Shown here: piece after piece, positions 8,095-16,921 of the stretch
Numbering within the stretch: position 1 is the stretch's first letter
Layout of the letters: each line of letters begins with the position of its first letter
Source: Betaproteobacteria bacterium
GTDB taxonomy: Bacteria; Pseudomonadota; Gammaproteobacteria; Burkholderiales; Usitatibacteraceae
NCBI GenBank assembly: GCA_016711875.1
Contig: JADJSD010000003.1
Span: forward strand, 1,116,001 to 1,180,000
Length of the DNA: 64,000 bases
Direction of reading: 5' to 3'
Program-made: the position numbers and the translations under genes
Notes under the pieces: model-generated
The model's input: only the letters and a program-made list of their open reading frames with translations
What the model was told of the DNA's origin: nothing
Database searches by the model: none

Positions 8095-10022
8095 AGTGGC
8101 CCCGCTTCCGGGCGCTTCGCCTGCAGCAGCGCATGGTGCTGCTCTTCGTGACGCTGCTGATGACGGTGCAGCTCGCGTCCTTCTACTTCATCCGCGTGGC
8201 CATCGAGGAGATCGCGAGCCAGACGCTGCGCGAGGAGCTGCAGGTGGGCGCGCGGGTCTTCCGGCGCCTGCTGGACCAGAACAGCCAGCAGCTGGTCGAG
8301 GCGACGAGCGTGCTCACCTACGACTTCGGCTTCCGCGAGGCCATCGCGACGCGCGATCGCGACACGATCCTCTCGGCCCTGCGCAACCATGCGAGCCGCA
8401 TCCGGGCGAGCGGCATGGCGGTGGTGGGCCTCGACGGCCGCGTGGTGGCCGACACGATGGACGAGGCGCAAACGGGCGGCGCCTACGCCTTCCCCGACCT
8501 CGTCGTGCAGGCCGAATCGCAGGGCCGCGCCTCGGGGATGCGCGTGGTGGGCGGCAAGCCCTACCAGGTGATCGTCGTGCCCATCCGCGCGCCGCTGCCG
8601 ATCGCGTGGGTGGCGATGAGTTTCGTGATCGACGACGCCTCGGCGCGCGACCTGAAGACCCTCGCCTCCTCCGACGTCACGTTCATCGAGGTGTCGGGCG
8701 GCGCGCCGCGCGTCCTCGCGACGACGCTCGAGCCCGGGCCCCGGGCCGCCCTCGAGCGCTCGGCCGCCGCCGTGATCGCCACGAGCGCAGAAGGCAGCCG
8801 CCTCATGCTGGGCGGCGAGGACACGGAAGTGCTCGCGACGCCCATCGAGCGCAAGGGCACGGGCAACCTCTACTCCGTCCTGCAGCGCCCCGTGGCCGCG
8901 GGCCTCGAGCCCTTCCGCGCCCTGCAGCTCGTGCTCGTCCTGCTCGCGTGCCTGTCGCTCGCCGTCACGGCGCTCGTCGCCAACCGGCTGGCGCGGCGCC
9001 TTGCGCTTCCCCTGGCGCGGCTCGCGAAGGCGGCGGGCGAAGTGGCGAAGGGCCGCTACGACGTGGCCGTGCAGGCCAACGAGCCGGCGCGCGACGAGAT
9101 CGACGAGCTGGCCCTCGCCTTCCGCGGCATGACGAAGGGCCTCGCCGAGCGCGACAAGGTGCGCGACGTGCTGGGCAAGGTGGCCTCGGCCGCCGTGGCC
9201 GACGAGCTGATGCGCGGGACGGTGGAGCTGGGCGGCGAGGAACGCGAGGCGACCGTGATGTTCACGGACATCCGCAACTTCACCTCGCTGTGCGAAACCC
9301 TGCGGCCGCAGGAGAGCCTCGCGCTCCTCAACGACTTCCTCACCGTGATCAGCGAGGTGGTCGAGCAGTACCGCGGCGTCGTGGACAAGTACACGGGCGA
9401 CGGGGCCATGGCCGTCTTCGGCGCGCCCGTGGCCGAGCCCGGGGACGCCCAGCGCGCCGTGGAGGCGGCCCTCGAGATCCGACGGCGCGTGCTCGCCCTC
9501 GGGCCCTCCCTCGCGGCGAGAGGCCTGCCGCACCCCGAGATCGGGATCGGCCTCAACACCGCGCGCGTCATCGCGGGAAACATCGGCTCGTCCTCGCGCC
9601 TCAACTACACCGTGCTGGGCGACGGCGTGAACCTCGCCTCGCGCTTCGAGGGCCTCACCAAGCGATACCGCGTCCCCATCGTCGTGGGCGAACTCACGCA
9701 GCGCGGCTGCACCGGCGTGATCTTCCGCGAACTGGACAAGGTGCGCGTGCGCGGCCGAGTCGAGCCCGTGCGCATCTTCGAGCCGCTGCAGCTCGCGCGG
9801 GATGCCACGACGCGCGCCGGGCGGGCGCTCGACACCTGGCACGCGGCCCTCGCCGACTACCGCGAGCGCCGCTGGGACCGGGCCCGGGGGCTCTTCGAGC
9901 GCCTGGAGCACGAGCCCGGCTACGAGCGGCTGGCGGAAATCTACCTGGGGTACCTCGCCGACGTCGCCGCCCGGCAGCCGGGGCCGGAGTGGGACGCCGC
10001 GTTCACGCTCTTCGAGAAGTGA
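8091..10022 (+). CDS. Membrane class III adenylate/guanylate cyclase with HAMP domain
   Basis: 643 residues from a GTG that overlaps the previous stop; an ATG at 8133 is an alternative. One membrane helix lies near residues 14-35, then a periplasmic sensor-like region of about 240 residues, a second helix near 280-300, a HAMP linker, and a class III nucleotide cyclase domain. Metal-binding aspartates are seen in FTDIRNF (Asp393) and YTGDG (Asp437). Lys433 (VDKYTGDG) and the Thr of NYTVLGDG sit at the base-recognition positions, favouring ATP. The Asn and Arg of VNLASRFE complete the active site. Periplasmic input probably controls cAMP output. The C-terminal tail of about 70 residues looks TPR-like. 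Confidence 0.9.
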   Translation: MKWPRFRALRLQQRMVLLFVTLLMTVQLASFYFIRVAIEEIASQTLREELQVGARVFRRLLDQNSQQLVEATSVLTYDFGFREAIATRDRDTILSALRNHASRIRASGMAVVGLDGRVVADTMDEAQTGGAYAFPDLVVQAESQGRASGMRVVGGKPYQVIVVPIRAPLPIAWVAMSFVIDDASARDLKTLASSDVTFIEVSGGAPRVLATTLEPGPRAALERSAAAVIATSAEGSRLMLGGEDTEVLATPIERKGTGNLYSVLQRPVAAGLEPFRALQLVLVLLACLSLAVTALVANRLARRLALPLARLAKAAGEVAKGRYDVAVQANEPARDEIDELALAFRGMTKGLAERDKVRDVLGKVASAAVADELMRGTVELGGEEREATVMFTDIRNFTSLCETLRPQESLALLNDFLTVISEVVEQYRGVVDKYTGDGAMAVFGAPVAEPGDAQRAVEAALEIRRRVLALGPSLAARGLPHPEIGIGLNTARVIAGNIGSSSRLNYTVLGDGVNLASRFEGLTKRYRVPIVVGELTQRGCTGVIFRELDKVRVRGRVEPVRIFEPLQLARDATTRAGRALDTWHAALADYRERRWDRARGLFERLEHEPGYERLAEIYLGYLADVAARQPGPEWDAAFTLFEK

Positions 10023-10113
10023 ACGGCGCTCCCGCTTGAGCTACCGCAAACCCCCCTTTCCCCCGCCGCACTAGGATGCAACGATGGAAGTGGTATCAGC
10101 CCAAGGAGCAGCC

Positions 10114-10596
10114 ATGGAAGCGCGCCTCAAGGAACTCGTCGGCAAGTCCGTCCTCGCGAAGGAACTCTCGGAGGGCGACATCGAAGTCGTCGCGAAGATC
10201 GTCCGCCTGCACCGGCTGGACGACGGCCAGGTGCTCTCGCCCGAAGGCGAGCCCGACAGCCGCATGCACGTGGTGGTGAACGGCGCCCTCGCCGTCTCGC
10301 GCCCCGGCGCGGACGGGCAGTGGGAGAACCTGCACGTGCTCACCGCCGGCGACCTCGCGGGCGAGCTCTCGTTCCTGGACGGCACGCCGCACTTCGCCGC
10401 GCTGCGCGCGCTGGGGCAGACGGAAGTGTTCTCGCTCGACCGCGCGGTTCTCGAGTCGCTCGTCGAGTCGCAGCCGTGGATCGCATACCGCATCATGCGC
10501 GCCATCGTGCGCTTCACGCACAGCCTGCAGCGGCGCATGAGCATGCAGTCGGCGGAGCTGGTGCACTACCTGTACAAGAACCAGGCGAAGTCCTAG
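10114..10596 (+). CDS. Cyclic nucleotide-binding domain protein without HTH
   Basis: 160 residues, a single CNB (Crp-like) domain. GDLAGELSFLDGTPHFAAL corresponds to the phosphate-binding cassette, in which G-E-[LI]-[SA] contacts the cyclic nucleotide phosphate. The canonical Arg of the cassette (R-x-A) appears replaced by HFAAL. After the domain there is a long helix and about 35 residues, but no helix-turn-helix, so it is unlikely to bind DNA like CRP. The start at 10114 has a well-placed AAGGAG; an in-frame ATG at 10084 is possible. It follows the cyclase by 91 bases and could be its effector. Confidence 0.85.
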   Translation: MEARLKELVGKSVLAKELSEGDIEVVAKIVRLHRLDDGQVLSPEGEPDSRMHVVVNGALAVSRPGADGQWENLHVLTAGDLAGELSFLDGTPHFAALRALGQTEVFSLDRAVLESLVESQPWIAYRIMRAIVRFTHSLQRRMSMQSAELVHYLYKNQAKS

Positions 10597-10622
10597 GCTC
10601 GGCCGCCTTCACCCGCCCGCTC

Positions 10623-11000
10623 GTGCGCCCCCGCCCCCGCGCCTCGCTCGCCGTCGCCCTGGCGCTGCTGGCCGCGAGCCTGCTGCCGGCGTTCGCGACC
10701 GTCCTCGGCCCCGGGACGACGGCCACGAAGCAGGTCGAGATCTGCTCCGTCGCGGGCCCCGTCGTCATCGAGGTACCGGCGCACGGGCCCGGAATCCCGA
10801 TCGCGCCCAAGGCGTCGGATTTCGACAAGGATCCCTGTTGCCCCACCGGTGGCACGCCATCGGTCATCCTGCCGACGCCGCCGTTGATGCCCTATGTGGC
10901 CGGCAGGAGCGATGCGCCCCCCTGCCTGGCCGGCTCGGTCGCGATCGTCTCGCGCGACTGGCCGGCTGCGCTCGCCCGAGCCCCTCCCTCCCGTTCCTGA
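10623..11000 (+). CDS. DUF2946-like exported protein
   Basis: 125 residues from a GTG. A signal peptide (RASLAVALALLAASLLPAFA) is followed by EICSVAG, a CCP pair and a proline-rich tail. The layout (secreted, about 120 residues, cysteine-containing, directly upstream of a TonB-dependent receptor) matches DUF2946 proteins that accompany copper receptors. Cys pairs could bind metal, but this is inference. The receptor gene starts 99 bases downstream. The call rests on the pattern and on gene context; no catalytic motif is present. Confidence 0.6.
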   Translation: MRPRPRASLAVALALLAASLLPAFATVLGPGTTATKQVEICSVAGPVVIEVPAHGPGIPIAPKASDFDKDPCCPTGGTPSVILPTPPLMPYVAGRSDAPPCLAGSVAIVSRDWPAALARAPPSRS

Positions 11001-11099
11001 AGCCGAAGTCCGACGCATCGCCGGGCCTGTCCGGCCGGTGCGCCCTGCCCGCTTGGCGCCCCTGCCCGCGGGCCCGACCCTTCGTCAAGGAACCGTTCC

Positions 11100-13385
11100 A
11101 TGCAATTCCGACATCGTCCCCTCGCCGCCTCCGTGGCGGCGGCGCTTTTCATCGTCCCCTCCGCCCGGGCCCAGACCCAACCGCTTCCCCCAGTTCACGT
11201 CACGGCGCCGCGCGAGGTCCCCGCACCCGCCGGCGCGACCGTCCTCACCGCGAGCGAGATCGCCGGGCGGCGCGCTTCATCCAGCGACACCGCGCGCCTG
11301 CTCGAGGGAATCCCCGGCCTTTCGTTCCTTTTCGCCGGCGGCATCTCGAGCCTGCCCGCAATTCACGGCCTCGCCGACGACCGGCTTCGGCTGCGGGTCG
11401 ACGGCATGGACCTCGTGTCGTCTTGCCCCAACCACATGAACCCGCCCCTGTCGACCCTCGACCCGGCCCAGGTGTCGTCGGTGAAGGTCTGGTCGGGCGT
11501 GGCCCCCGTCAGCGTGGGCGGGGACGCGATCGGCGGGGCCGTGGTCGTCGAGTCCACGGCGCCGGCTTTCTCAGCACCGGGAGAAGGCACGACGACCGCG
11601 GGCGAGATCGGCGCCCACTACCGCAGCAACAACGCGGCCACCGGCGCGAGCCTGTCGGCCACCCTGCGCGGCGAATCGATGAGCCTCACGTACAGCGGCG
11701 CAGCCGCAAGAGCCGACAACGGGCAGGCCGCCGGCGATTTCAAGCCGACGACCGCGACCGCCCGCGCCGGCCACACGCTGCCCCTCGACGAGATCGGCTC
11801 GACCGCCTACCGTTCGCGCAACCACGCCCTCGCCTTCGCGGCGAGATCGGGCGACCACCTCGTCGAGGCGAAGCTGGGCTACCAGGACATCCCGGAGCAG
11901 CTCTACCCCAACCAGCGCATGGACATGCTCGACAACACGCAGAAGCGCGGCTCGCTGCGCTATCTCGGCACGATGCCGTGGGGCTCGCTCGACGTGCGGG
12001 CGTGGCACGAGAAGGTGGACCACTACATGGACTTCGGCGCGGACAAGCGCTTCTGGTACGGCGCGCTCTCGCAGCCGCCCGCCGCGCCGGAAACCGGGTC
12101 GCCGTGCTCGCCGGTGGGCATGACCTGCGCCTCGGGCATGCCGATGTACAGCGAGGGGACCACGACGGGCGCGAGCGCCCGCGCGCAGGTGGACATGACG
12201 CCGCAGGATCTCCTTCGCGTCGGTGTGGAGGCGCAGCGCTACCGGCTCGACGAGTGGTGGCCGCCCTCCGGCGGCATGATGTCCCCGGGCACGTTCGACA
12301 ACGTGAACGACGGGCGCCGGGACCGCGATGCCCTGTTCGTCGAATGGGAAGGCCGGCGCGACAAGCGATGGATCCTCCTGGCCGGCGCGCGCTACGAGCG
12401 CGTGCGCAGCAACGCGGGCGAGGTCCGCGGCTACGATCCGACCACCAACGGCATGGGGATGATGGCGAGCTACCAGAAGCGCGATGCGGATGCCTTCAAC
12501 GCCGCGAACCGCGAGCGAACCGACGGCAACTGGGACGCCGCGGCCCTCGTGCGCTACTCGCCGGGCGATACACTCGACCTGGAGGCCGGGCTCGCGCGCA
12601 AGGTGCGCTCGCCCAACCTCTACCAGCGATACACGTGGTCGACGTGGTCGATGGCCGCCGTGATGAACAACACCGTGGGCGACGGCAACGGGTACATCGG
12701 CAATCTCTCGCTCGAGCCCGAGACCGCGCGCACCCTCACGGCGACGCTCGACTGGCACGCCGCGGACCGGTCGTGGGAACTGCGCTTCACGCCCTACCTC
12801 ACGCAGGTCGCCGACTTCATCGACGCCATCCAGTGGAACGCCGCGACCAACGCGCCGGCGACGACGCTCGCCACCGGCCAGTTCGTCGTGCTCAAGTACT
12901 TGAACCAGTCGGCACGGCTGCGCGGCTTCGACCTGTCCGGAAAGGCCCTGCTCGCGAAGACGGCGATGGGCGATTTCGGCACGAGCGGCACGTTCTCCTG
13001 GGTCGACGGCACGAACCGGGACACCGGCGACGACCTCTACGGCATCATGCCGCGCAACGCGCGCCTCGCGCTGACGCACGCGAAGGGCGACTGGTCCGGC
13101 GGGATCGAGGTCGCCCTCGTCGCCCGCAAGGACGGGCTCTCCGACGCACGCAACGAGATCGCGACCTCCGGCTACGGGCTGCTGCACCTTCGCGGCTCGT
13201 GGCGCCTGGCGAGCCTGCGGCTCGACTTCGGCATCGAGAACGTGCTCGATCGCTTCCATCGCCTGCCTACCGGCGGCGCCTACGTCGGCCAGGGCTCGAC
13301 GATGAGCATCAACGGCGTGCCGTGGGGAATCGCGGTGCCGGGTCCCGGCCGCTCGATGTATGCCGCGGCCGCCTACGCGTTCTGA
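11100..13385 (+). CDS. OprC-like TonB-dependent copper receptor
   Basis: 761 residues. Signal peptide of about 24 residues, plug domain (TARLLEGIPGLSF), then a 22-strand-type barrel ending in aromatic F (AAAYAF). The plug contains VDGMDLVSSCPNHMNPPL. In Pseudomonas OprC, copper is held by a CxxxM plus HxM site; both halves occur here as Cys109-x3-Met113 and His308-x-Met310 (DHYMDFG). Methionine-rich loops (TCASGMPMY, SGGMMSPG, NGMGMMAS) also suit copper. The gene overlaps the convergent photolyase gene by 13 bases. The DUF2946-like gene upstream strengthens the copper assignment. Confidence 0.88.
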   Translation: MQFRHRPLAASVAAALFIVPSARAQTQPLPPVHVTAPREVPAPAGATVLTASEIAGRRASSSDTARLLEGIPGLSFLFAGGISSLPAIHGLADDRLRLRVDGMDLVSSCPNHMNPPLSTLDPAQVSSVKVWSGVAPVSVGGDAIGGAVVVESTAPAFSAPGEGTTTAGEIGAHYRSNNAATGASLSATLRGESMSLTYSGAAARADNGQAAGDFKPTTATARAGHTLPLDEIGSTAYRSRNHALAFAARSGDHLVEAKLGYQDIPEQLYPNQRMDMLDNTQKRGSLRYLGTMPWGSLDVRAWHEKVDHYMDFGADKRFWYGALSQPPAAPETGSPCSPVGMTCASGMPMYSEGTTTGASARAQVDMTPQDLLRVGVEAQRYRLDEWWPPSGGMMSPGTFDNVNDGRRDRDALFVEWEGRRDKRWILLAGARYERVRSNAGEVRGYDPTTNGMGMMASYQKRDADAFNAANRERTDGNWDAAALVRYSPGDTLDLEAGLARKVRSPNLYQRYTWSTWSMAAVMNNTVGDGNGYIGNLSLEPETARTLTATLDWHAADRSWELRFTPYLTQVADFIDAIQWNAATNAPATTLATGQFVVLKYLNQSARLRGFDLSGKALLAKTAMGDFGTSGTFSWVDGTNRDTGDDLYGIMPRNARLALTHAKGDWSGGIEVALVARKDGLSDARNEIATSGYGLLHLRGSWRLASLRLDFGIENVLDRFHRLPTGGAYVGQGSTMSINGVPWGIAVPGPGRSMYAAAAYAF

Positions 13386-14518
13386 GCGAGCCCGCCGACG
13401 ATCTTGCGGAAGCGGCTGAAGCTTCCGCAGGGCTCGCCGGGGTCCGGGAGGAAGCGCTTCACGGAGCCCGCCACCACGTGGGGCTCCTCGAAAGCCTTCG
13501 CGTACCCCGTGTTCATCGTGGCGATGGTGACGAACCGCACGCCCTTGTTCATCTTCACCAGCGCCTTCACGTCGCCGAACCAGGGCTCCTGGCCGGTCAT
13601 GCTTCGCATCCGCGCGGCCACGAACGCGAATCGTCGTTCGCTCCAGCGGTAACGCTCGTGGAAGGGCGCGTGGAAGACGGCGAGGCATTCGTCCGCCGGC
13701 GGCACTTCCCCCAGGCACCACGGGTGGATCAACGCGACGCACTTCCCGGAGGCGAAGCGCGGGGGGATGGCGGAGCGGCGGATGCCGGGCGCTTCGGGAT
13801 GCAGGGGCGGGGCCTCGGTCGGGTCCGGGCGCCTCGGTTCAGGCCCCGCGTCGGGCTGCGTCGCGGCGCGAAGGCCCAGGGCCTCGTAGGTGGCGTCGAT
13901 GATCGTGCCCGGGCTCGCGAGCGCAGGCGCGTATTTCGCGACGTTTTCCGCGTTGAAGAGGTAGGGCTTCGTCGAGAACGTGCCCGCGACCCACTGCCAC
14001 GACAGGTGATTGGAGGCGAGGTCGCCGTCGAGGAGGTGGCCGACCATCCAGTCCGCGCCCGCGCGCCAGTGCACCTTGCGCACGTGCACCAGGTAGCTCG
14101 CGAGCCACAGGCGGGGGTGGTTGTGGATCCAGCCCGTCCCGTGGAGCTGGCGCACGGTGGCATCGATGGCCGGAACCCCGGTCGATGCGGTGAGGACGTC
14201 GCCGGGCACCTCCTGCGCGTAATCGCCCTTCCACGGGGCGGGGCCCAGGTCCTTCAGGATCGCCGTGCCCCGCGTCCGCCAGACGTGGTGGAAGAACTCG
14301 CGCCAGGCGAGTTCCTCGAGGAGCTTGTGCAGGCTCTCCGGCGGGAATCTCGCCTTCAGGCTCTCCACCAGGTGGGGCAATTCGATGAACCCGTGCGTGA
14401 TCCACGGCGACAGGCGCGTCACCGCGCCGTCCACGAAATTGCGCGTGCGCGCGTACTGGGCCGGGTCGATGGCCGCGAGGCGTTCGGCGAGCGCTTCGGG
14501 GGTGGGATCGAATCGCAT
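13373..14518 (-). CDS. FAD-binding domain protein of the photolyase/cryptochrome family
   Basis: 381 residues. The N-terminal 250 residues match the FAD-binding domain of DNA photolyases: RNFVDGAVTRLSPWITHGF, LLEELAWREFFHHVW, TGWIHNHPRLWLASY and DGDLASNHLSWQWVAG. The alpha/beta antenna-chromophore domain that normally comes first in photolyases is missing, and a C-terminal extension of about 130 residues with several Trp, Cys and His residues is present instead. Short proteins of this type are common in betaproteobacteria, so the shape may be natural rather than a truncation. REP-like repeats begin 13 bases upstream of the start. Repair activity is uncertain. Confidence 0.82.
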   Translation of the reverse strand: MRFDPTPEALAERLAAIDPAQYARTRNFVDGAVTRLSPWITHGFIELPHLVESLKARFPPESLHKLLEELAWREFFHHVWRTRGTAILKDLGPAPWKGDYAQEVPGDVLTASTGVPAIDATVRQLHGTGWIHNHPRLWLASYLVHVRKVHWRAGADWMVGHLLDGDLASNHLSWQWVAGTFSTKPYLFNAENVAKYAPALASPGTIIDATYEALGLRAATQPDAGPEPRRPDPTEAPPLHPEAPGIRRSAIPPRFASGKCVALIHPWCLGEVPPADECLAVFHAPFHERYRWSERRFAFVAARMRSMTGQEPWFGDVKALVKMNKGVRFVTIATMNTGYAKAFEEPHVVAGSVKRFLPDPGEPCGSFSRFRKIVGGLAQNA

Positions 14519-14530
14519 GTCCCATCTTAC

Positions 14531-14580
14531 TTCTGAAGGGGACGCACACCTTCACCAACGCTGAAGGGGACGCACACCGG
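14531..14580 (+). repeat. REP-like repeats, left side of RAYT element (2 copies)
   Basis: Two direct copies of the unit CTGAAGGGGACGCACACC lie at about 14533-14553 and 14561-14580. The same unit occurs inverted on the other side of the transposase gene and again at the end of nqrC. Such short palindromic units mobilised by a RAYT enzyme are the usual arrangement of REP elements. Confidence 0.85.
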
Positions 14581-14618
14581 AAAAAGGAGTAGCTCCTACC
14601 CTCAAGACCGGGCCGCGA

Positions 14619-15290
14619 CTACCCCCGTTCCTGCCCGCCTTGTGGCCGGCGCTGCAGGTCGCGCCCGACGATCGACGCCATCGCCCGGACGAATTCCTCG
14701 GATCCACAGGGTCGATTCTGGCGGGTGGATTCCCGGATTTCATCACGATCGACCTCCCCTTCGTCAGCGGCGATCCAACGAGACCATTCCCCGACAGCAT
14801 CAAGGGCGCGATTCCACCCCGGATCCTGCGTGAGGATCCGGTCGCCCCTCCAGCCACAGTGGGCAGCCGCGCTGGACCAGCGGTAGTCCTCGGCCCTGGC
14901 GACCATCCCCGCCCGGACGGGATTTCTTTCCACGTACCTGACCGTCGCATAGAAGTAGTCGCCATCCAGCGGCGCCGAGAAGAAACGCCCCTGCCACAGA
15001 TGCCCCGACCAGCCCTGCAACCGATTGATCCGCTGGGCGAAACGGGTATGAACGGGCCGGAGCGCCCGCTCGAGGCCGTTTTCGGCGGGTGGCACGAGAA
15101 CGAGGTGGACGTGGTTGGGCATCAGGCAGTAAGCGATGACCTCGACCTCGCGACGGCGGCAGTGATGGGCGAGCCATTCCAGATAGGCATCGCAATCGTC
15201 ATCCGAGAAGAAGACCCTTCCCTGACGATTGCCTCGCTGGGTCACGTGGTGGGGTACGCCGGGGATGACGGTTCGAGACAGGCGGGGCAT
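14619..15290 (-). mobile_element. REP-associated tyrosine transposase (RAYT, IS200-like Y1 family)
   Basis: 223 residues when started at MPRLSRTVIPG, the usual N terminus of this family; an in-frame ATG 81 bases upstream is possible. The single-strand HUH nuclease motif is in CLMPNHVHLVL, preceded by HHVTQRGNRQ, and the catalytic tyrosine is in VRYVERNPVRAG. RAYTs cut and join single-stranded DNA at REP hairpins and are usually domesticated, one per genome, rather than classical insertion sequences. The gene is enclosed by inverted REP-like units on both sides, supporting its identity. Confidence 0.9.
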
Positions 15291-15372
15291 GGGAAGGGGC
15301 GGATCGGGAAACGTATCCATCCAACGCGTTCCGCAGGTTGGGCGCTGACATTTCCAGGGAAAGCCACCCAAA

Positions 15373-15444
15373 GTGTCCGTCCCCTTCAGGCCAAGTGAAG
15401 GTGTGCGTCCCCTTCAGAAGGTCTGAAGGTGTGCGTCCCCTTCA
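15373..15444 (-). repeat. REP-like repeats, right side of RAYT element (3 copies, inverted)
   Basis: Three copies of the repeat unit in the opposite orientation to those at 14.5 kb: GTGTCCGTCCCCTTCAG (15373-15389), GAAGGTGTGCGTCCCCTTCA (15397 on) and a third at 15425-15444. They end about 130 bases before nqrA, in the stretch that must also hold the nqr promoter. No convincing -35/-10 pair was found there. Confidence 0.85.
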
Positions 15445-15577
15445 AAGCCCTTCAAAGCCTTCAAGGCCACCCCCGCGTTGATACACGTCAAGGGGCCCCG
15501 AGCCCCAAGCCCTACCCTTGCCGGGAGGGCGAGCGGGGCCGATCCCGCCTGCCCGTTTCCCCCGGCCGCCCACCCGA

Positions 15578-16921
15578 ATGATCGCCATAAGACGCGGGAT
15601 CGACCTTCCCCTTGCCGGAGCCCCGGACACGCAGGACGTATCCGACGCGCCCGCGTGCCGGATCGCCGCCCTCGGCGCCGATTTCATCGGTCTCAAGCCC
15701 ACCCTGCTGGTCCAGCCCGGCGACCGCGTCCGCATCGGCCAGCCGCTCTTCGAGGACAAGAAGGCCGAAGGCGTCGTCCACACCGCCACCGCCGCCGGTC
15801 GGGTCGTGGCCATCAACCGCGGCGACAAGCGCGCCTTCGTCTCTCTGGTGATCGAGGTCGAAGGCGACGAATCCGTCACCTTCGCCAGCTACGCCGGACG
15901 CAAGGCGGAAGAGGCCGGGGGCGATTATGTCCGCAAGCTCCTCGCCGAATCGGGCCTCTGGACCGCCTTCCGCGCCCGCCCCTTCAGCCGGGTCCCCGCG
16001 ACGAGCGCGACTCCCGACGCGATATTCGTCACCGCGATCGACACGCGCCCCCACGCCCCCTCGCCCGACGTCGCCCTCGCCGGCCGGGAGTCCGACTTCG
16101 CCACGGGCCTCCTCGCCCTTCGCGAGCTCACCCCGGGCACCGTCTACGTCTGCCGCCGTCCCGATTCGCGCCTCTCGCCGCCCGCCGCCGACCGCCTGAA
16201 GGACGCCCCCTTTTCCGGCCCCCACCCGGCGGGCAACGCCGGCACGCACATCCACTTCCTGCACCCCGTCGGCCACGGCCGCACGGTCTGGCACATCGCC
16301 GCGCGGGACGTCGCCGCCATCGGCCACCTCCTCGCCACCGGGCGGCTCGACACGGAGCGCATCATCGCCGTCTCCGGCCCCGGAATCGCGAATCCCCGCC
16401 TCGTGCGCACGCGCCTGGGCGCGTCGATCGACGACCTGGTCGCGGGCAACCTCGCCGCGGGCGAGCAGCGAATCGTCTCCGGCTCGGTGCTGGACGGCCG
16501 CCGGGCGCAGGGTGAGGTCGAGGGCTACCTCGGCCGCTATCACGCGCAGGTGTGCGCCCTGCCGGAAGGCCGCGAGCGCGAGCTCTTCGGCTGGATCGCC
16601 CCGGGCGCGCAGAAATTCTCCATCACGCGCTCGGTCGTCGGCGCCTTCACGCGCGCCGCCCGCCCCTTCACCACCACGACCAACGGCTCGATCCGCGCCA
16701 TGGTCCCCATCGGCACCTATGAGAAGCTGATGCCGCTCGACATCATGCCGACCTTCCTGCTGCGCTCGCTCCTCACCGGCGACATCGAGCGCGCCGAGGC
16801 CCTGGGCGCGCTGGAACTCGACGAGGAAGACCTCGCCCTGTGCACGTACACCTGCCCGGGCAAGAACGACTACGGCCCGCTGCTGCGCAAGGCGCTCGCC
16901 CGCCTGGAGAAGGAAGCCTGA
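15578..16921 (+). CDS. nqrA: Na+-translocating NADH:quinone reductase subunit A
   Basis: 447 residues, normal for NqrA. This peripheral cytoplasmic subunit of the respiratory sodium pump helps bind ubiquinone. Family segments include RRGIDLPLAGAP at the start, VKP-type GLKPTLLVQPGDRV, FFPG-like GRRAQGEVEGYLGRYHAQV and NGSIRAMVPIGTYEKLMPLDI. The start was set at MIAIRRG because this is where NqrA proteins begin; 20 more in-frame codons lie upstream from 15518. Its stop overlaps the nqrB ATG by one base. Confidence 0.96.
   Translation: MIAIRRGIDLPLAGAPDTQDVSDAPACRIAALGADFIGLKPTLLVQPGDRVRIGQPLFEDKKAEGVVHTATAAGRVVAINRGDKRAFVSLVIEVEGDESVTFASYAGRKAEEAGGDYVRKLLAESGLWTAFRARPFSRVPATSATPDAIFVTAIDTRPHAPSPDVALAGRESDFATGLLALRELTPGTVYVCRRPDSRLSPPAADRLKDAPFSGPHPAGNAGTHIHFLHPVGHGRTVWHIAARDVAAIGHLLATGRLDTERIIAVSGPGIANPRLVRTRLGASIDDLVAGNLAAGEQRIVSGSVLDGRRAQGEVEGYLGRYHAQVCALPEGRERELFGWIAPGAQKFSITRSVVGAFTRAARPFTTTTNGSIRAMVPIGTYEKLMPLDIMPTFLLRSLLTGDIERAEALGALELDEEDLALCTYTCPGKNDYGPLLRKALARLEKEA

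Noticed and set aside
10320..10622. Upstream extension of the DUF2946-like frame
   Set aside because: This part overlaps the cyclic-nucleotide-binding gene in another frame. The signal peptide begins at the GTG at 10623.
15445..15577. nqr operon promoter
   Set aside because: A TTGATA-like hexamer is present, but no matching -10 at a good distance was found, so no site is reported.
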